Source: Gammaproteobacteria bacterium
GTDB lineage: Bacteria > Pseudomonadota > Gammaproteobacteria > Pseudomonadales > Pseudohongiellaceae
DNA: 64,000 bases
NCBI GenBank assembly: GCA_012960305.1
Contig: DUBM01000021.1
Span: forward strand, 62,001 to 126,000
Direction: 5' to 3'
Part shown: positions 55,015 through 63,589 of the stretch, piece by piece
Layout of the letters: each line of letters starts with the position of its first letter
How positions within the stretch are numbered: position 1 is the stretch's first letter
Program-made: the position numbers and the translations under genes
Notes under the pieces: model-generated
The model's database searches: none
What the model was told of the DNA's origin: nothing
The model's input: the letters and a program-made list of their open reading frames with translations, nothing else

Positions 55015-55785
55015 GTGGGAGAAGGAATAGTTCGCTATAAGCGCGATGTCTGGGGCGAGGAAGTAATTCTTGGTGTTTCTTGGGATTTACTTTGGGTAGT
55101 AGCAGTAGCTATATTAGTTCTTCTCGCAGCCCATGCAATCATCATGGCCGCTTTGGCCAACAAAAAAATGGAGAAGCCTTCCGATGCTGGAAGACGCGTT
55201 CTTCGACATGAATCAATCGATCGATTGTTTCATTGGGTTATGGCGGCAAGCATATTGGTGCTGATTTTGACCGGTATCGCTCCAATCATTGGTCTGCGAA
55301 TTTCTTGGTTAAATATCCATTGGATTTCAGGTTTGTTGCTGACTTTTGTGGTTACTTTCCATATTATTCGTTCTCTGTTTTGGCAGGATTTTAAATCGAT
55401 AATATTGGCGCCTCGAGATTTTGGCGAACCCTTTGATTCGGCGAAGAAGCCTGGCAAATACTCCTTTGAACAAAAAGGTATGCACTGGGCAGTAACTGTT
55501 GTGGTGCTCGCAGTAATTGTGACCGGCTTATTGATGTTCTTACAAATCGATTCGCCATTTTGGGATCGCACCAACAGCATGCCAGAAGATCAGTTAGGTT
55601 TAGTTTTCTTGTTACACGGATTATCTACATTGGCTCTAGTTGCTTTGGCGTCTGCGCATATTTACTTTGCGCTTCGGCCAGAAAAAATCTTCTACACCCG
55701 ATCAATGATATCTGGTTGGATTTCCGAAGATGAAATGACCGCGAATCACGACACTAGTCGTTGGTCTCCTAAAGAAGCCGATTAA
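55015..55785 (+). CDS. membrane cytochrome b (formate-dehydrogenase gamma/b561-like)
   Basis: It starts at GTG 55015 after AAGAGGTTAAGACA. The 256-residue product has five spans. One lies near residues 20-45. The four-helix cytochrome b unit follows, with His in RLFHWVMA, NIHWISG, FHIIRS, KGMHWAVT, LHGLS and AHIYFALRP, the layout of FdnI-type cytochromes. Such subunits take electrons from a periplasmic enzyme to quinone. Its place in the operon suggests that it anchors the molybdenum hydroxylase and links it to the respiratory chain, which PaoABC lacks. Confidence 0.87.
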   Translation: MGEGIVRYKRDVWGEEVILGVSWDLLWVVAVAILVLLAAHAIIMAALANKKMEKPSDAGRRVLRHESIDRLFHWVMAASILVLILTGIAPIIGLRISWLNIHWISGLLLTFVVTFHIIRSLFWQDFKSIILAPRDFGEPFDSAKKPGKYSFEQKGMHWAVTVVVLAVIVTGLLMFLQIDSPFWDRTNSMPEDQLGLVFLLHGLSTLALVALASAHIYFALRPEKIFYTRSMISGWISEDEMTANHDTSRWSPKEAD

Positions 55786-55806
55786 GCAGTCAGAGTAGCA
55801 GTAGAA

Positions 55807-56229
55807 ATGGAAGACGATATAGAAACGATTGAATCTGGCTATGAGTTCCTGTTGGCATATGCTGCACAGGGTAGACCGGCAGGTGTAGAGTCAGGCCCTG
55901 GTCCTCACGCAAGACCGACTATAGATGGTATGACCGCAGCGATGAAAAATATTGCAGCAGCTTTTGCTGAAAGTGCCAATGATTTTGAGCAAGTTATTGC
56001 CAATGACTGTCGCAATGCGGGTGCCGCCTTATCCTTCTTGTTATCACAAGAAAAAATTGGCTCAGAAGTTGTGGATAATCTGAATGCCTCAATTCACTTA
56101 CGTGCAGTTCTCACGGATTTGTTCCTCTACAGCGAGGCTTTGAAACCCTTAGCTACAGGAGTTGAGTCTAGTGGCAGTGGCGAAGGTGGTGTTCAAACCT
56201 ACGATGCAAGCAAGTCAAAAGACTCTTGA
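55807..56229 (+). CDS. conserved-looking unknown protein, last gene of the molybdenum-hydroxylase operon
   Basis: A 140-residue soluble protein with no signal peptide or membrane span. It is mostly helical (AAMKNIAAAFAESANDFEQVI, LRAVLTDLFLYSEALKPL) with a Gly/Ser-rich tail. It starts 21 bases after the cytochrome b stop, and a terminator-like hairpin follows at 56277. I do not recognise it. A maturation chaperone or a regulatory subunit are possible; both are guesses. Confidence 0.7.
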   Translation: MEDDIETIESGYEFLLAYAAQGRPAGVESGPGPHARPTIDGMTAAMKNIAAAFAESANDFEQVIANDCRNAGAALSFLLSQEKIGSEVVDNLNASIHLRAVLTDLFLYSEALKPLATGVESSGSGEGGVQTYDASKSKDS

Positions 56230-56276
56230 TCTAAATTGAAAGCTTAGCCAGAAACCGAAAGTGGAAGAATAAAAAC

Positions 56277-56294
56277 AGGGAGCTCCCTTTTTTT
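56277..56294 (+). terminator. short hairpin terminator of the molybdenum-hydroxylase operon
   Basis: AGGG-AGCT-CCCT forms a 4-base stem and tetraloop, flanked by A5 and T7 runs, 48 bases after the last gene. The stem is short but the T run is good. Confidence 0.6.
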
Positions 56295-56410
56295 ATTTCT
56301 TGCGTTAACTGAAAAATTTAACCGAACCTTTATCTCTAGTTTGCTACTCAATACTGCCGAATCCTAGAATTTATTCAACAGATTGATCCTCGAAGAGATT
56401 GATTAACAAT

Positions 56411-57409
56411 ATGATCGATTGGCCCTCCAGACTTCAACTTGCTCAGCTCCCCACGCCCGTCACTAAACTAGAAAAATTCTCTACGCAATTCGATGACGTC
56501 TCGATTTACGTAAAACGCGATGAGACCACTGGAGTCGAAGTTTCAGGAAATAAAATTCGCAAATTGGAATTCTCAATCGCCGAGGCTTTGGATCAATCCT
56601 GTGACACGCTAATTACCTGTGGCGGAGTACAATCGAATCACTGTCGTGCCACTGCGGTGCTCGGTGCTCGACTCGGTTTAAAAGTTCACCTAATTTTACG
56701 CGGCGAACAACCATCTAAGCCTGATGGAAATTTATTGATGGACTATTTAGCAGGAGCAGAAATTAGCTATTTGTCCCAGCAGGAGTGGCCTGCCCATATA
56801 GAGCTGGCTAAAAAACTGCAAATTGATTATTTGGCTACTGGAAATAAAGCACTGTTTATTCCAACTGGGGCTAGCGATGAAATTGGCCTTTGGGGATATA
56901 TCTATGCTTGCCAAGAGTTGCAGCAGGATTTTCAAAACCTCGGCTTTGAACCTGACTATATTGTCACTGCCACTGGCTCAGGTGGAACCCAAGGAGGACT
57001 CATAGTCGGTGCTGATTTATTTGGTTTCACTGCAAAAATCGTCGCATTTAACGTCTCCGATAATGGTGAGTATTTTCGAAAAAAGATTAAGGAAGATGTG
57101 ACACTGTGGATGAAAAGATATAAACAGCCCATTGATGTTGCAAATCTAACGATAAATACAATTGAAGGCTATCTGGGCCCGGGTTATGGAAGAGCTGGAC
57201 CTGAGATTTTTGCTACTATCGCCGAATTGGCAGCAAGTGAAGGGTTATTTCTAGATCCAGTCTATACAGGAAAAGCCTTTCATGGCATGGTAAGCGAGCT
57301 AAAAAAAGGCGAAAGCGGCCAGCTGCCGGGTGCTCGTAAAGTGCTGTTCATTCATACCGGCGGTCTATTTGGGGTTTTCCCTCAACAGGGAAATTTTTCC
57401 TTCGAATAA
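56411..57409 (+). CDS. D-cysteine desulfhydrase / ACC deaminase family PLP enzyme
   Basis: I chose ATG 56411 (MIDWPSRLQLAQLPTPV); a TTG four codons earlier is open. The 332-residue product is a fold-type II PLP enzyme. The Schiff-base Lys lies in VSGNKIRKLE (about residue 48) and the substrate motif in CGGVQSNHCRATA. TGSGGTQGGL is the phosphate loop. Relatives degrade D-cysteine to pyruvate, ammonia and sulfide, or deaminate aminocyclopropane carboxylate. The substrate cannot be fixed here. Confidence 0.85.
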   Translation: MIDWPSRLQLAQLPTPVTKLEKFSTQFDDVSIYVKRDETTGVEVSGNKIRKLEFSIAEALDQSCDTLITCGGVQSNHCRATAVLGARLGLKVHLILRGEQPSKPDGNLLMDYLAGAEISYLSQQEWPAHIELAKKLQIDYLATGNKALFIPTGASDEIGLWGYIYACQELQQDFQNLGFEPDYIVTATGSGGTQGGLIVGADLFGFTAKIVAFNVSDNGEYFRKKIKEDVTLWMKRYKQPIDVANLTINTIEGYLGPGYGRAGPEIFATIAELAASEGLFLDPVYTGKAFHGMVSELKKGESGQLPGARKVLFIHTGGLFGVFPQQGNFSFE

Positions 57410-57452
57410 ACGGTTTGCTGAATTATCCATTTGCGAATTTGGTATCAGAATC

Positions 57453-58646
57453 ATGACTCAGAATATTCTAGATAGAACTTCATTATCTTTACATTGCACC
57501 CGTATTATTTTTGTTGTTTCAGCATTGGTCATCAGTGTTGGAGTCTCCTCGGTTGTTGCTCAGGATGGAGTTGCGGGAGCTACATCATATGCAGCTGCTC
57601 CAACTCCAACCGCCGGGCCATACGATACAGATTATGAAGACTCTTTACTTACCGGTACGCGGCAACTAATCACTGACAGTCTTCGTTCTGGAGAAGGGTA
57701 TTTCAGCGCTGACGGTGAACGTTTTATCTTCCAAAGCGAACAAGCCGGTGAAAACCCCTTCTATCAAATATTTGTGATGGATTTGAATACAGGGACAACT
57801 AGTAAGGTTTCACCAGGAATAGGCCTAACTACCTGTGCTTGGATTCACCCGACCCAAGACAAAATAATGTTTTCTTCAACCCACGAAGATCCAGATGCCT
57901 TGGCTAAACAAGCAGAAGAGATTGCAATTCGGCAGAGCGGAGTCGAACGGCCCTATGGCTGGGACTATGATCTGCATTACGATATCTATCAGGCAAACTC
58001 CGATGGTAGCGGCGTTGTGCGTTTAACCAGTTCGCCTGGTTATGATGCTGAAGGTTCCTACTCGGCTGATGGTTCTAAGATATTGTTTGCTTCAAATCGA
58101 GAAGCCTATCAACGCTCTTTGAGCCGGGCTGAACAAACTTTATTCGATGACGATACTGCCTATTTTATGGATCTCTACCTTATGGATGCCGATGGCTCTA
58201 ATGTTGAGCAGTTAACTTTTTCACCTGGCTATGACGGCGGGCCGTTTTTTAGTCCGAATAATGAGCAGGTAGTTTGGCGCCGCTTCAATCCTGATGGCGA
58301 CAGTGCAGAAATTTGGACGATGAATATTGATGGCAGTGACCAACGCCAATTAACCGCCGATGCCATGGTCTCCTGGGGCCCATATTTTCACCCTAGTGGC
58401 GAGTACATCATTTACTCAAGCAATGTTCTAGGTCATGCCAATTTCGAATTGTTCATGATCGACCCCTTGGGAATAAAAGGCCCAGTTCGCGTCACTAATA
58501 CCGATGGTACGGATATACTGCCAGTATTTTCCCCTGATGGTGGCCAATTAGCGTGGAGTACGACCCGCACACCCGGTGGTGCTTCACAGATTCATATGAG
58601 TAATTGGGATCATGAGCGAGCCCTAGAACTATTAGGTCTGGATTAA
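57453..58646 (+). CDS. exported TolB/PD40-type beta-propeller protein
   Basis: I chose ATG 57453, which begins a good signal peptide (VVSALVISVGVSSVVAQ, cut near residue 35). The open frame extends back into the previous gene. The 397-residue product has repeated PD40 blades (DGERFIFQSEQAGENPFYQIFVMDLNTG, then SADGSKILFASNRE and SPDGGQLAWSTTR). Such propellers bind peptides or proteins or act with peptidases. It lies 15 bases upstream of the double peptidase, so joint function is likely. Confidence 0.85.
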   Translation: MTQNILDRTSLSLHCTRIIFVVSALVISVGVSSVVAQDGVAGATSYAAAPTPTAGPYDTDYEDSLLTGTRQLITDSLRSGEGYFSADGERFIFQSEQAGENPFYQIFVMDLNTGTTSKVSPGIGLTTCAWIHPTQDKIMFSSTHEDPDALAKQAEEIAIRQSGVERPYGWDYDLHYDIYQANSDGSGVVRLTSSPGYDAEGSYSADGSKILFASNREAYQRSLSRAEQTLFDDDTAYFMDLYLMDADGSNVEQLTFSPGYDGGPFFSPNNEQVVWRRFNPDGDSAEIWTMNIDGSDQRQLTADAMVSWGPYFHPSGEYIIYSSNVLGHANFELFMIDPLGIKGPVRVTNTDGTDILPVFSPDGGQLAWSTTRTPGGASQIHMSNWDHERALELLGLD

Positions 58647-58661
58647 TAAGCGTCTAAACTA

Positions 58662-61600
58662 ATGCGCAATCAAATCGTCACAGCGGTGCTAGTATTTGTT
58701 TTTGCGGGTGTCGCTCACCCACAGGATCAACGCTTTCAATCTAATGCTCAGACCGGCCAAGCTACGGCTCAGGCCGGATCTGATTTAGCGGCTAATACGC
58801 TGGCTGAAGATAATGTTAAAGAGGGCATCCACCACAATCTTGATGTCTTTCTAGATCCAATAAATGGGTCCATTCAAGTCAGCGATAGGATTACGTTTCC
58901 TGATTCCTACCTAGCTCAACCGCTCACTTTTTCTTTAAACGAAAATTTACGCATTATTGATAGCACTGAAGCTTATTCATCATTGCGAGCAAGCCCTCCT
59001 GCGGGCATTGTTAACAGCAATACCAGTCAAATGGCTACCGTTACTAACTATTCAATCAGACTAAACTCAAATAATCGTAATGAATTAACACTTAGTTATG
59101 AAGGGGTGATTAATGACTTAGCTGAACAGAACAGTGCTGAATATGCACAAAGCTTCGCCGAAACTACAGGCATTATTTCCGAACAAGGTATTTACCTTGG
59201 CGGCACATCATCCTGGATTCCGTATTTCGATGAAGAGTTGATTCGTTTCACACTGAAGACAACATTTTCTGAGAGAGCGAGCACCTGGTCTGCATTAAGT
59301 CAGGGAGAATTAACTTCATTAATATCGTCGGACATTGAATCAGATTCCTCCGAGAGTTATTGGCAAGTTACCCGACCAACCGAAGAAGTATTCTTGATCG
59401 CAGCGAATTTCACAGTGTATTCGCAACAGGCAGGCGATGTTGAGGTAATGGCCTATCTCCGTACTGCTGATCCTAACATCGCTGCAAAATATATGGATGC
59501 AACGGATAGATATTTACAACTCTATGAGCCGATGCTTGGAGACTATCCCTACAGCAAATTTGCATTGGTAGAAAATTTTTGGGAGACAGGCTATGGCATG
59601 CCGTCTTTCACTCTCTTAGGAGAACAAGTAATTCGTTTTCCCTTTATTCTGGAGTCCTCCTACCCCCACGAAATCTTGCACAACTGGTGGGGCAACGGTG
59701 TCTATCCCGATTACGATTCTGGCAATTGGAGTGAGGGGCTAACTGCTTACCTGGCAGACCATCTATTCCAAGAAATGGAAGGGCTAGGCCCCGAATATCG
59801 CAAAGAGATGCTTGCTCGTTACAAAAACTATGTTGCAAATAGCTCAGATTTCCCCTTGGCAGATTTTACTTCCAGAAACTCCGCGGCTTCTCAGGCCGTG
59901 GGCTACGGTAAGACGTTAATGTTGTGGCATATGCTACGCGTCGAAGTAGGTGATGAAGTGTTTCTGCAAGGCCTACGACAGTTCTATAGCGACTTTAAAT
60001 TCAGCAGGGCTTCTTTTAATGACATAGCTAGCTTATTTTCAGAACTTAGTGGTTCCGATTTAAGCAATTTTTTTAACCAGTGGGTTAATCGAACTGGGGC
60101 GCCGAAACTATCGGTCGCTGTCGAAGAAGCAAACGGGAATATGGCGCGGATCATGTTTGCGCAGATCCATTCAGGCGACCCCTATGCATTGAAGGTACCA
60201 GTTGCACTCTTTTATGAAGGAGAAGAAGAACCTCAAATATTTGATATCGCCCTAGCGCAGAAACTCGATGGTGTTATGGCCGAAGATTATGAGCGATTGC
60301 AGGCGGTACTAGTTGATCCTTATTTCGATGTGTTTCGAACTCTCGATAGAGAAGAAACGCCACCGACGATCGGCGAACTGTTTGGCGCCGGGCAAATAAC
60401 TTTTGTTCTTCCATCAACTGATCGTGAACACTGGGCACAGATGGCTGAATCATTTGGTCAGGGCGTGAATTTTACTATTGTGAATGGAGATGAAGTGGGA
60501 TCCATTCCTGAAGACCAATCGGTTTGGATACTCGGCAAAGACAATCCCCTAGCTGAAACCTTGGCCATAGCAGCGGAGAATTATGGCGTTGAATTTAATG
60601 ACTCTAATGTGACTTTGGCTGGCGGAGAAGTTAACTACACTAACAGAAGCTCAGTGCTTATCGCTCGACATCCATCCAACCCTGAGTTGGCCATCGGCTG
60701 GATTCATGTAGACGATATGATTGCGATGCCGGGCATGATTGAAAAATTGCCGCATTATGGTAAGTACTCCTACCTAAGCTTTTCTGGTGATGAGCCCACC
60801 AATGACATAAAGGGAGTCTGGTCCAGCTCTGAGTCACCATTGCGTTGGATCAAGCCTAATTTACTCAGTGTTGTTAATTTCGACGCACTACCTCCAACAG
60901 AGCCCATAGCCGTACTGCCTCCTAAATATCTCCCTGAGCAATTACTTCGTCACAGCCGAAAGTTAACTGATAGCAATATGCAAGGCAGGGGTTTGGGGTC
61001 TCTAGGCCTCGATTTAGCAGCACTTTATGTGGCTGATCAATTCCGAGCGGCGGGTTTGGTAGCGTTAGACGGCACCTATATTCAGCGTTGGGTGCAGTCG
61101 ATTCCTGGAGCTGGCCTTACCAATATGGGCAACGTCATTGGGATGATCCCTGGCAGTAATCGTGACCTTAGTTCACAACCTATTATCATCGGTGCCCACT
61201 ACGATCATTTGGGAGTAGATCCTGATACTGGCTTGCCGTTTGTTGGCGCCGACGATAATGCTTCAGGAATAAGTATTCTAATTGAAGTTGCTGCGAAGCT
61301 GGCCCGATCTTATTCACCCCAACGACCAATTATCTTTGTTGCTTTTACCGCGGAAGAATCAGGGTTACTCGGTTCCGAATATTTTATTAATAACCCACCG
61401 GCCGGCCTTGCGGCGGAGGACATGTTCGCCATGATAAATCTAGATACGGTCGGCCGCTTAGAGGGTCGTACCTTACAAATATTCTCTACTGAGAGCGCTT
61501 ATGAGTGGCCTTTCATGGCTCAAGGCATCGGTTTTACTATCGGCGTAAATTCAACATTCCCCGCTGATACAATCGCCAGTAGTGATCATGTGAATTTTCT

Positions 61601-62078
61601 TAATGCTGGAATTCCTGCAATACATCTCTTTGCTGGCTTGCATTCAGATTATCATCAGACGTCTGACACAATCGAAAAACTAGATGCCGTGGGCATGTCT
61701 GACATCTCCTTATGGTTAGAAGAAGCGACAGTTTATCTGGCCGATCTCGCTGATCCTCTACGGGTAAATCTGGGCGGGGAGAATATAGCTGTAAGCAATG
61801 TTGCCGCAGGTGAGCGAGCTGCAAGTCTTGGTACTGTGCCTGATTTCGCATTTTCTGGAGAAGGAATCCGAATTACCGGAATTAGTCCAGAAGGTGCCGG
61901 CAAAAAGGCCGGATTAATCGCTGGTGATATTTTGCTGACCTACAATGGCGAGCCTATGGGAGATCTACAAAATTATTCAAATCTACTTCGAGCGTCAGCT
62001 CCAGGCGACAGTATTCAAATCGAAGTTCTACGCGGCGAAGAAATCATATCAGTTGAGGCTATTTTACAAGCTCGTTAA
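58662..62078 (+). CDS. exported double metallopeptidase: M1-like + M28 + PDZ
   Basis: An 1138-residue protein with a signal peptide (about 1-21). An M1 aminopeptidase-like half has HEILHNWWGN (zinc site 336-340) with the third ligand 18 residues later (Glu359, in WSEGLT). It uses GYGMPS where classical M1 has GAMEN. A linker (about 570-750) follows, then an M28 aminopeptidase domain with GAHYDHLG (about 845), GADDNASG, FTAEESGLLGS, NLDTVGR and a final AIHLF...HSDYH. A PDZ domain (about 1060-1138, GISPEGAGKKAGLIAGD) ends the chain. Both metal sites look complete. It follows the PD40 protein in one unit. Confidence 0.9.
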   Translation: MRNQIVTAVLVFVFAGVAHPQDQRFQSNAQTGQATAQAGSDLAANTLAEDNVKEGIHHNLDVFLDPINGSIQVSDRITFPDSYLAQPLTFSLNENLRIIDSTEAYSSLRASPPAGIVNSNTSQMATVTNYSIRLNSNNRNELTLSYEGVINDLAEQNSAEYAQSFAETTGIISEQGIYLGGTSSWIPYFDEELIRFTLKTTFSERASTWSALSQGELTSLISSDIESDSSESYWQVTRPTEEVFLIAANFTVYSQQAGDVEVMAYLRTADPNIAAKYMDATDRYLQLYEPMLGDYPYSKFALVENFWETGYGMPSFTLLGEQVIRFPFILESSYPHEILHNWWGNGVYPDYDSGNWSEGLTAYLADHLFQEMEGLGPEYRKEMLARYKNYVANSSDFPLADFTSRNSAASQAVGYGKTLMLWHMLRVEVGDEVFLQGLRQFYSDFKFSRASFNDIASLFSELSGSDLSNFFNQWVNRTGAPKLSVAVEEANGNMARIMFAQIHSGDPYALKVPVALFYEGEEEPQIFDIALAQKLDGVMAEDYERLQAVLVDPYFDVFRTLDREETPPTIGELFGAGQITFVLPSTDREHWAQMAESFGQGVNFTIVNGDEVGSIPEDQSVWILGKDNPLAETLAIAAENYGVEFNDSNVTLAGGEVNYTNRSSVLIARHPSNPELAIGWIHVDDMIAMPGMIEKLPHYGKYSYLSFSGDEPTNDIKGVWSSSESPLRWIKPNLLSVVNFDALPPTEPIAVLPPKYLPEQLLRHSRKLTDSNMQGRGLGSLGLDLAALYVADQFRAAGLVALDGTYIQRWVQSIPGAGLTNMGNVIGMIPGSNRDLSSQPIIIGAHYDHLGVDPDTGLPFVGADDNASGISILIEVAAKLARSYSPQRPIIFVAFTAEESGLLGSEYFINNPPAGLAAEDMFAMINLDTVGRLEGRTLQIFSTESAYEWPFMAQGIGFTIGVNSTFPADTIASSDHVNFLNAGIPAIHLFAGLHSDYHQTSDTIEKLDAVGMSDISLWLEEATVYLADLADPLRVNLGGENIAVSNVAAGERAASLGTVPDFAFSGEGIRITGISPEGAGKKAGLIAGDILLTYNGEPMGDLQNYSNLLRASAPGDSIQIEVLRGEEIISVEAILQAR

Positions 62079-62094
62079 GGTTAGCTCTGGCTTC

Positions 62095-62247
62095 CTAAAG
62101 ACCAAGAGTTCCAAAAAGCATTCCAGCCATTACAAATAAAATCGATAAGTACACCAGCATTCGATTCGTTTTGGTTCTCGGAGTCGCCCAGTTATATGAT
62201 TCCTCTTCTACAAAAAGGGAGTTTTGTCCTTGTTTGAATAAATTCAT
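62095..62247 (-). CDS. small single-span membrane protein (50 aa)
   Basis: I place the start at ATG 62247, which follows TTGGAGCTACAAC. The longer open frame upstream has no ribosome site and an unlikely composition. The product has a polar N terminus (MNLFKQGQNSLFVEEESYNW), a basic patch (PRTKTNR) and a C-terminal membrane helix (MLVYLSILFVMAGMLFGTLG). It is convergent with the double peptidase, 16 bases away. The function is unknown. Confidence 0.65.
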   Translation of the reverse strand: MNLFKQGQNSLFVEEESYNWATPRTKTNRMLVYLSILFVMAGMLFGTLGL

Positions 62248-62533
62248 GTTGTAGCTCCAATTTAGTTTTGTCCGCGCTAAATTAAACGATATTAGAGTGG
62301 CGACTTGGCAGCAGGAAAGAGGCAAAGTAATGGAGAATTCTGATGAAAAGTGGCAATTACAGTTTAAGGCGGCCGATACCATTACTTATCAGTGATCAAG
62401 TTCGTATCTACTCTCATAAATCTAGGCTTTCGCGCAATAAATCCCTCTTTTGTCATACAAACCGGATTGTTAGTCAGTTAGACTACCTCCTTAGTATTTC
62501 CTACACTAGACCTCAGATTGAGGGAGTTCATCT

Positions 62534-63586
62534 ATGCGCTCTTGCCCATTAAATCTTCGAATATTTCAGCTATTTGGTGTTCTTCTTATGACAGCAACAG
62601 TCTCTTCTCTATTGCCCGCGCAATCCGCGAGATCAGAAAAAATCGTTATCGCTCATCGCGGTGCTAGTGGCTACTTGCCAGAGCACACGTTGCCGGCCAA
62701 GGCCATGGCCTACGCAATGGGCGCGGACTATATCGAGCAAGACGTGGTAATGACGAAAGATGATCAGTTAATTGTGCTGCATGATATTACTTTGGATAGA
62801 ACCACCGATGTTGCAGATCGCTATCCTCAACGAATAAGAGATGATGGTCGCTTCTATGCTATCGACTTTACCTTGGAAGAGATTCGAACTCTTAATGCCA
62901 GCGAGGGTTTTAATCTGGTAGGCGGTGAAAAACAGCAACGCTATGAGCAACGCTTTCCTATGGCAACATCGTCATTCAGTGTGCCTACTTTTGCCGAAGA
63001 GATAGAATTAATTCAGGGATTGAACCGATCTACTGGTAAAGATGTCGGAATCTATCCGGAAATAAAGTCCCCCGAGTTCCATCGAGAGGCAGGTAAAGAC
63101 ATCAGTACTGCAGTGGTTAATCTATTGAAACATTATGGCTACACTAACAAATCTGACAAAATATATTTACAAACATTTAGTTATGAAGAGTTAGAGATGA
63201 TTTCTACGCAAGTATTTCCCGCTGCTGGAGTCGAGTTGAATCTTGTCCAGCTTATAGGTAGCGAAGATTCTTACCGCTGGATGCTACAAGAAAACGGAAT
63301 GACCAAGTTAGCAAATCATGCTGATGGCATCGGCCCGGAAAAAGGCCTAGTTGTCTCGCGTCGTTCGACTAAGGGTAATATAGAGATTTCCGAATTAGTC
63401 TCTCGGGCGCACGAGGCTGGCCTTAAAGTTCACCCATATACTTATAGATTAGATGCGGGGCAGGTGCCACAGTATGCTAACGATTTTGATGATTTGCTAA
63501 GGCTGCACTATTTTGAAGCCGATATAGATGGAGCATTTACAGATTTTCCAGACAGAGTAGTAGAGTTTTTGAAGGCGGTAAAATAA
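62534..63586 (+). CDS. glpQ: periplasmic glycerophosphodiester phosphodiesterase
   Basis: A 350-residue GDPD-family enzyme that splits glycerophosphodiesters to glycerol 3-phosphate and an alcohol. ATG 62534 follows GAGGGAGTTCATCT. A signal peptide covers residues 1-32. Catalytic motifs are IAHRGASGYLPEHT (His and Arg, about 38-51), DYIEQDVVMTKDDQLIVLHD (Glu, Asp, His) and later YPEIKSP. The GlpQ-type insertion with RYPQRIRDDG is present, which favours GlpQ over cytosolic UgpQ. Confidence 0.9.
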   Translation: MRSCPLNLRIFQLFGVLLMTATVSSLLPAQSARSEKIVIAHRGASGYLPEHTLPAKAMAYAMGADYIEQDVVMTKDDQLIVLHDITLDRTTDVADRYPQRIRDDGRFYAIDFTLEEIRTLNASEGFNLVGGEKQQRYEQRFPMATSSFSVPTFAEEIELIQGLNRSTGKDVGIYPEIKSPEFHREAGKDISTAVVNLLKHYGYTNKSDKIYLQTFSYEELEMISTQVFPAAGVELNLVQLIGSEDSYRWMLQENGMTKLANHADGIGPEKGLVVSRRSTKGNIEISELVSRAHEAGLKVHPYTYRLDAGQVPQYANDFDDLLRLHYFEADIDGAFTDFPDRVVEFLKAVK

Positions 63587-63589
63587 GAT

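Noticed and set aside
62343..62552. A 69-codon plus-strand frame ahead of glpQ with a GGAG 8 bases before its ATG
   Set aside because: It overlaps the glpQ start, has a basic composition unlike a folded protein, and glpQ has its own better ribosome site. A leader peptide cannot be fully excluded.
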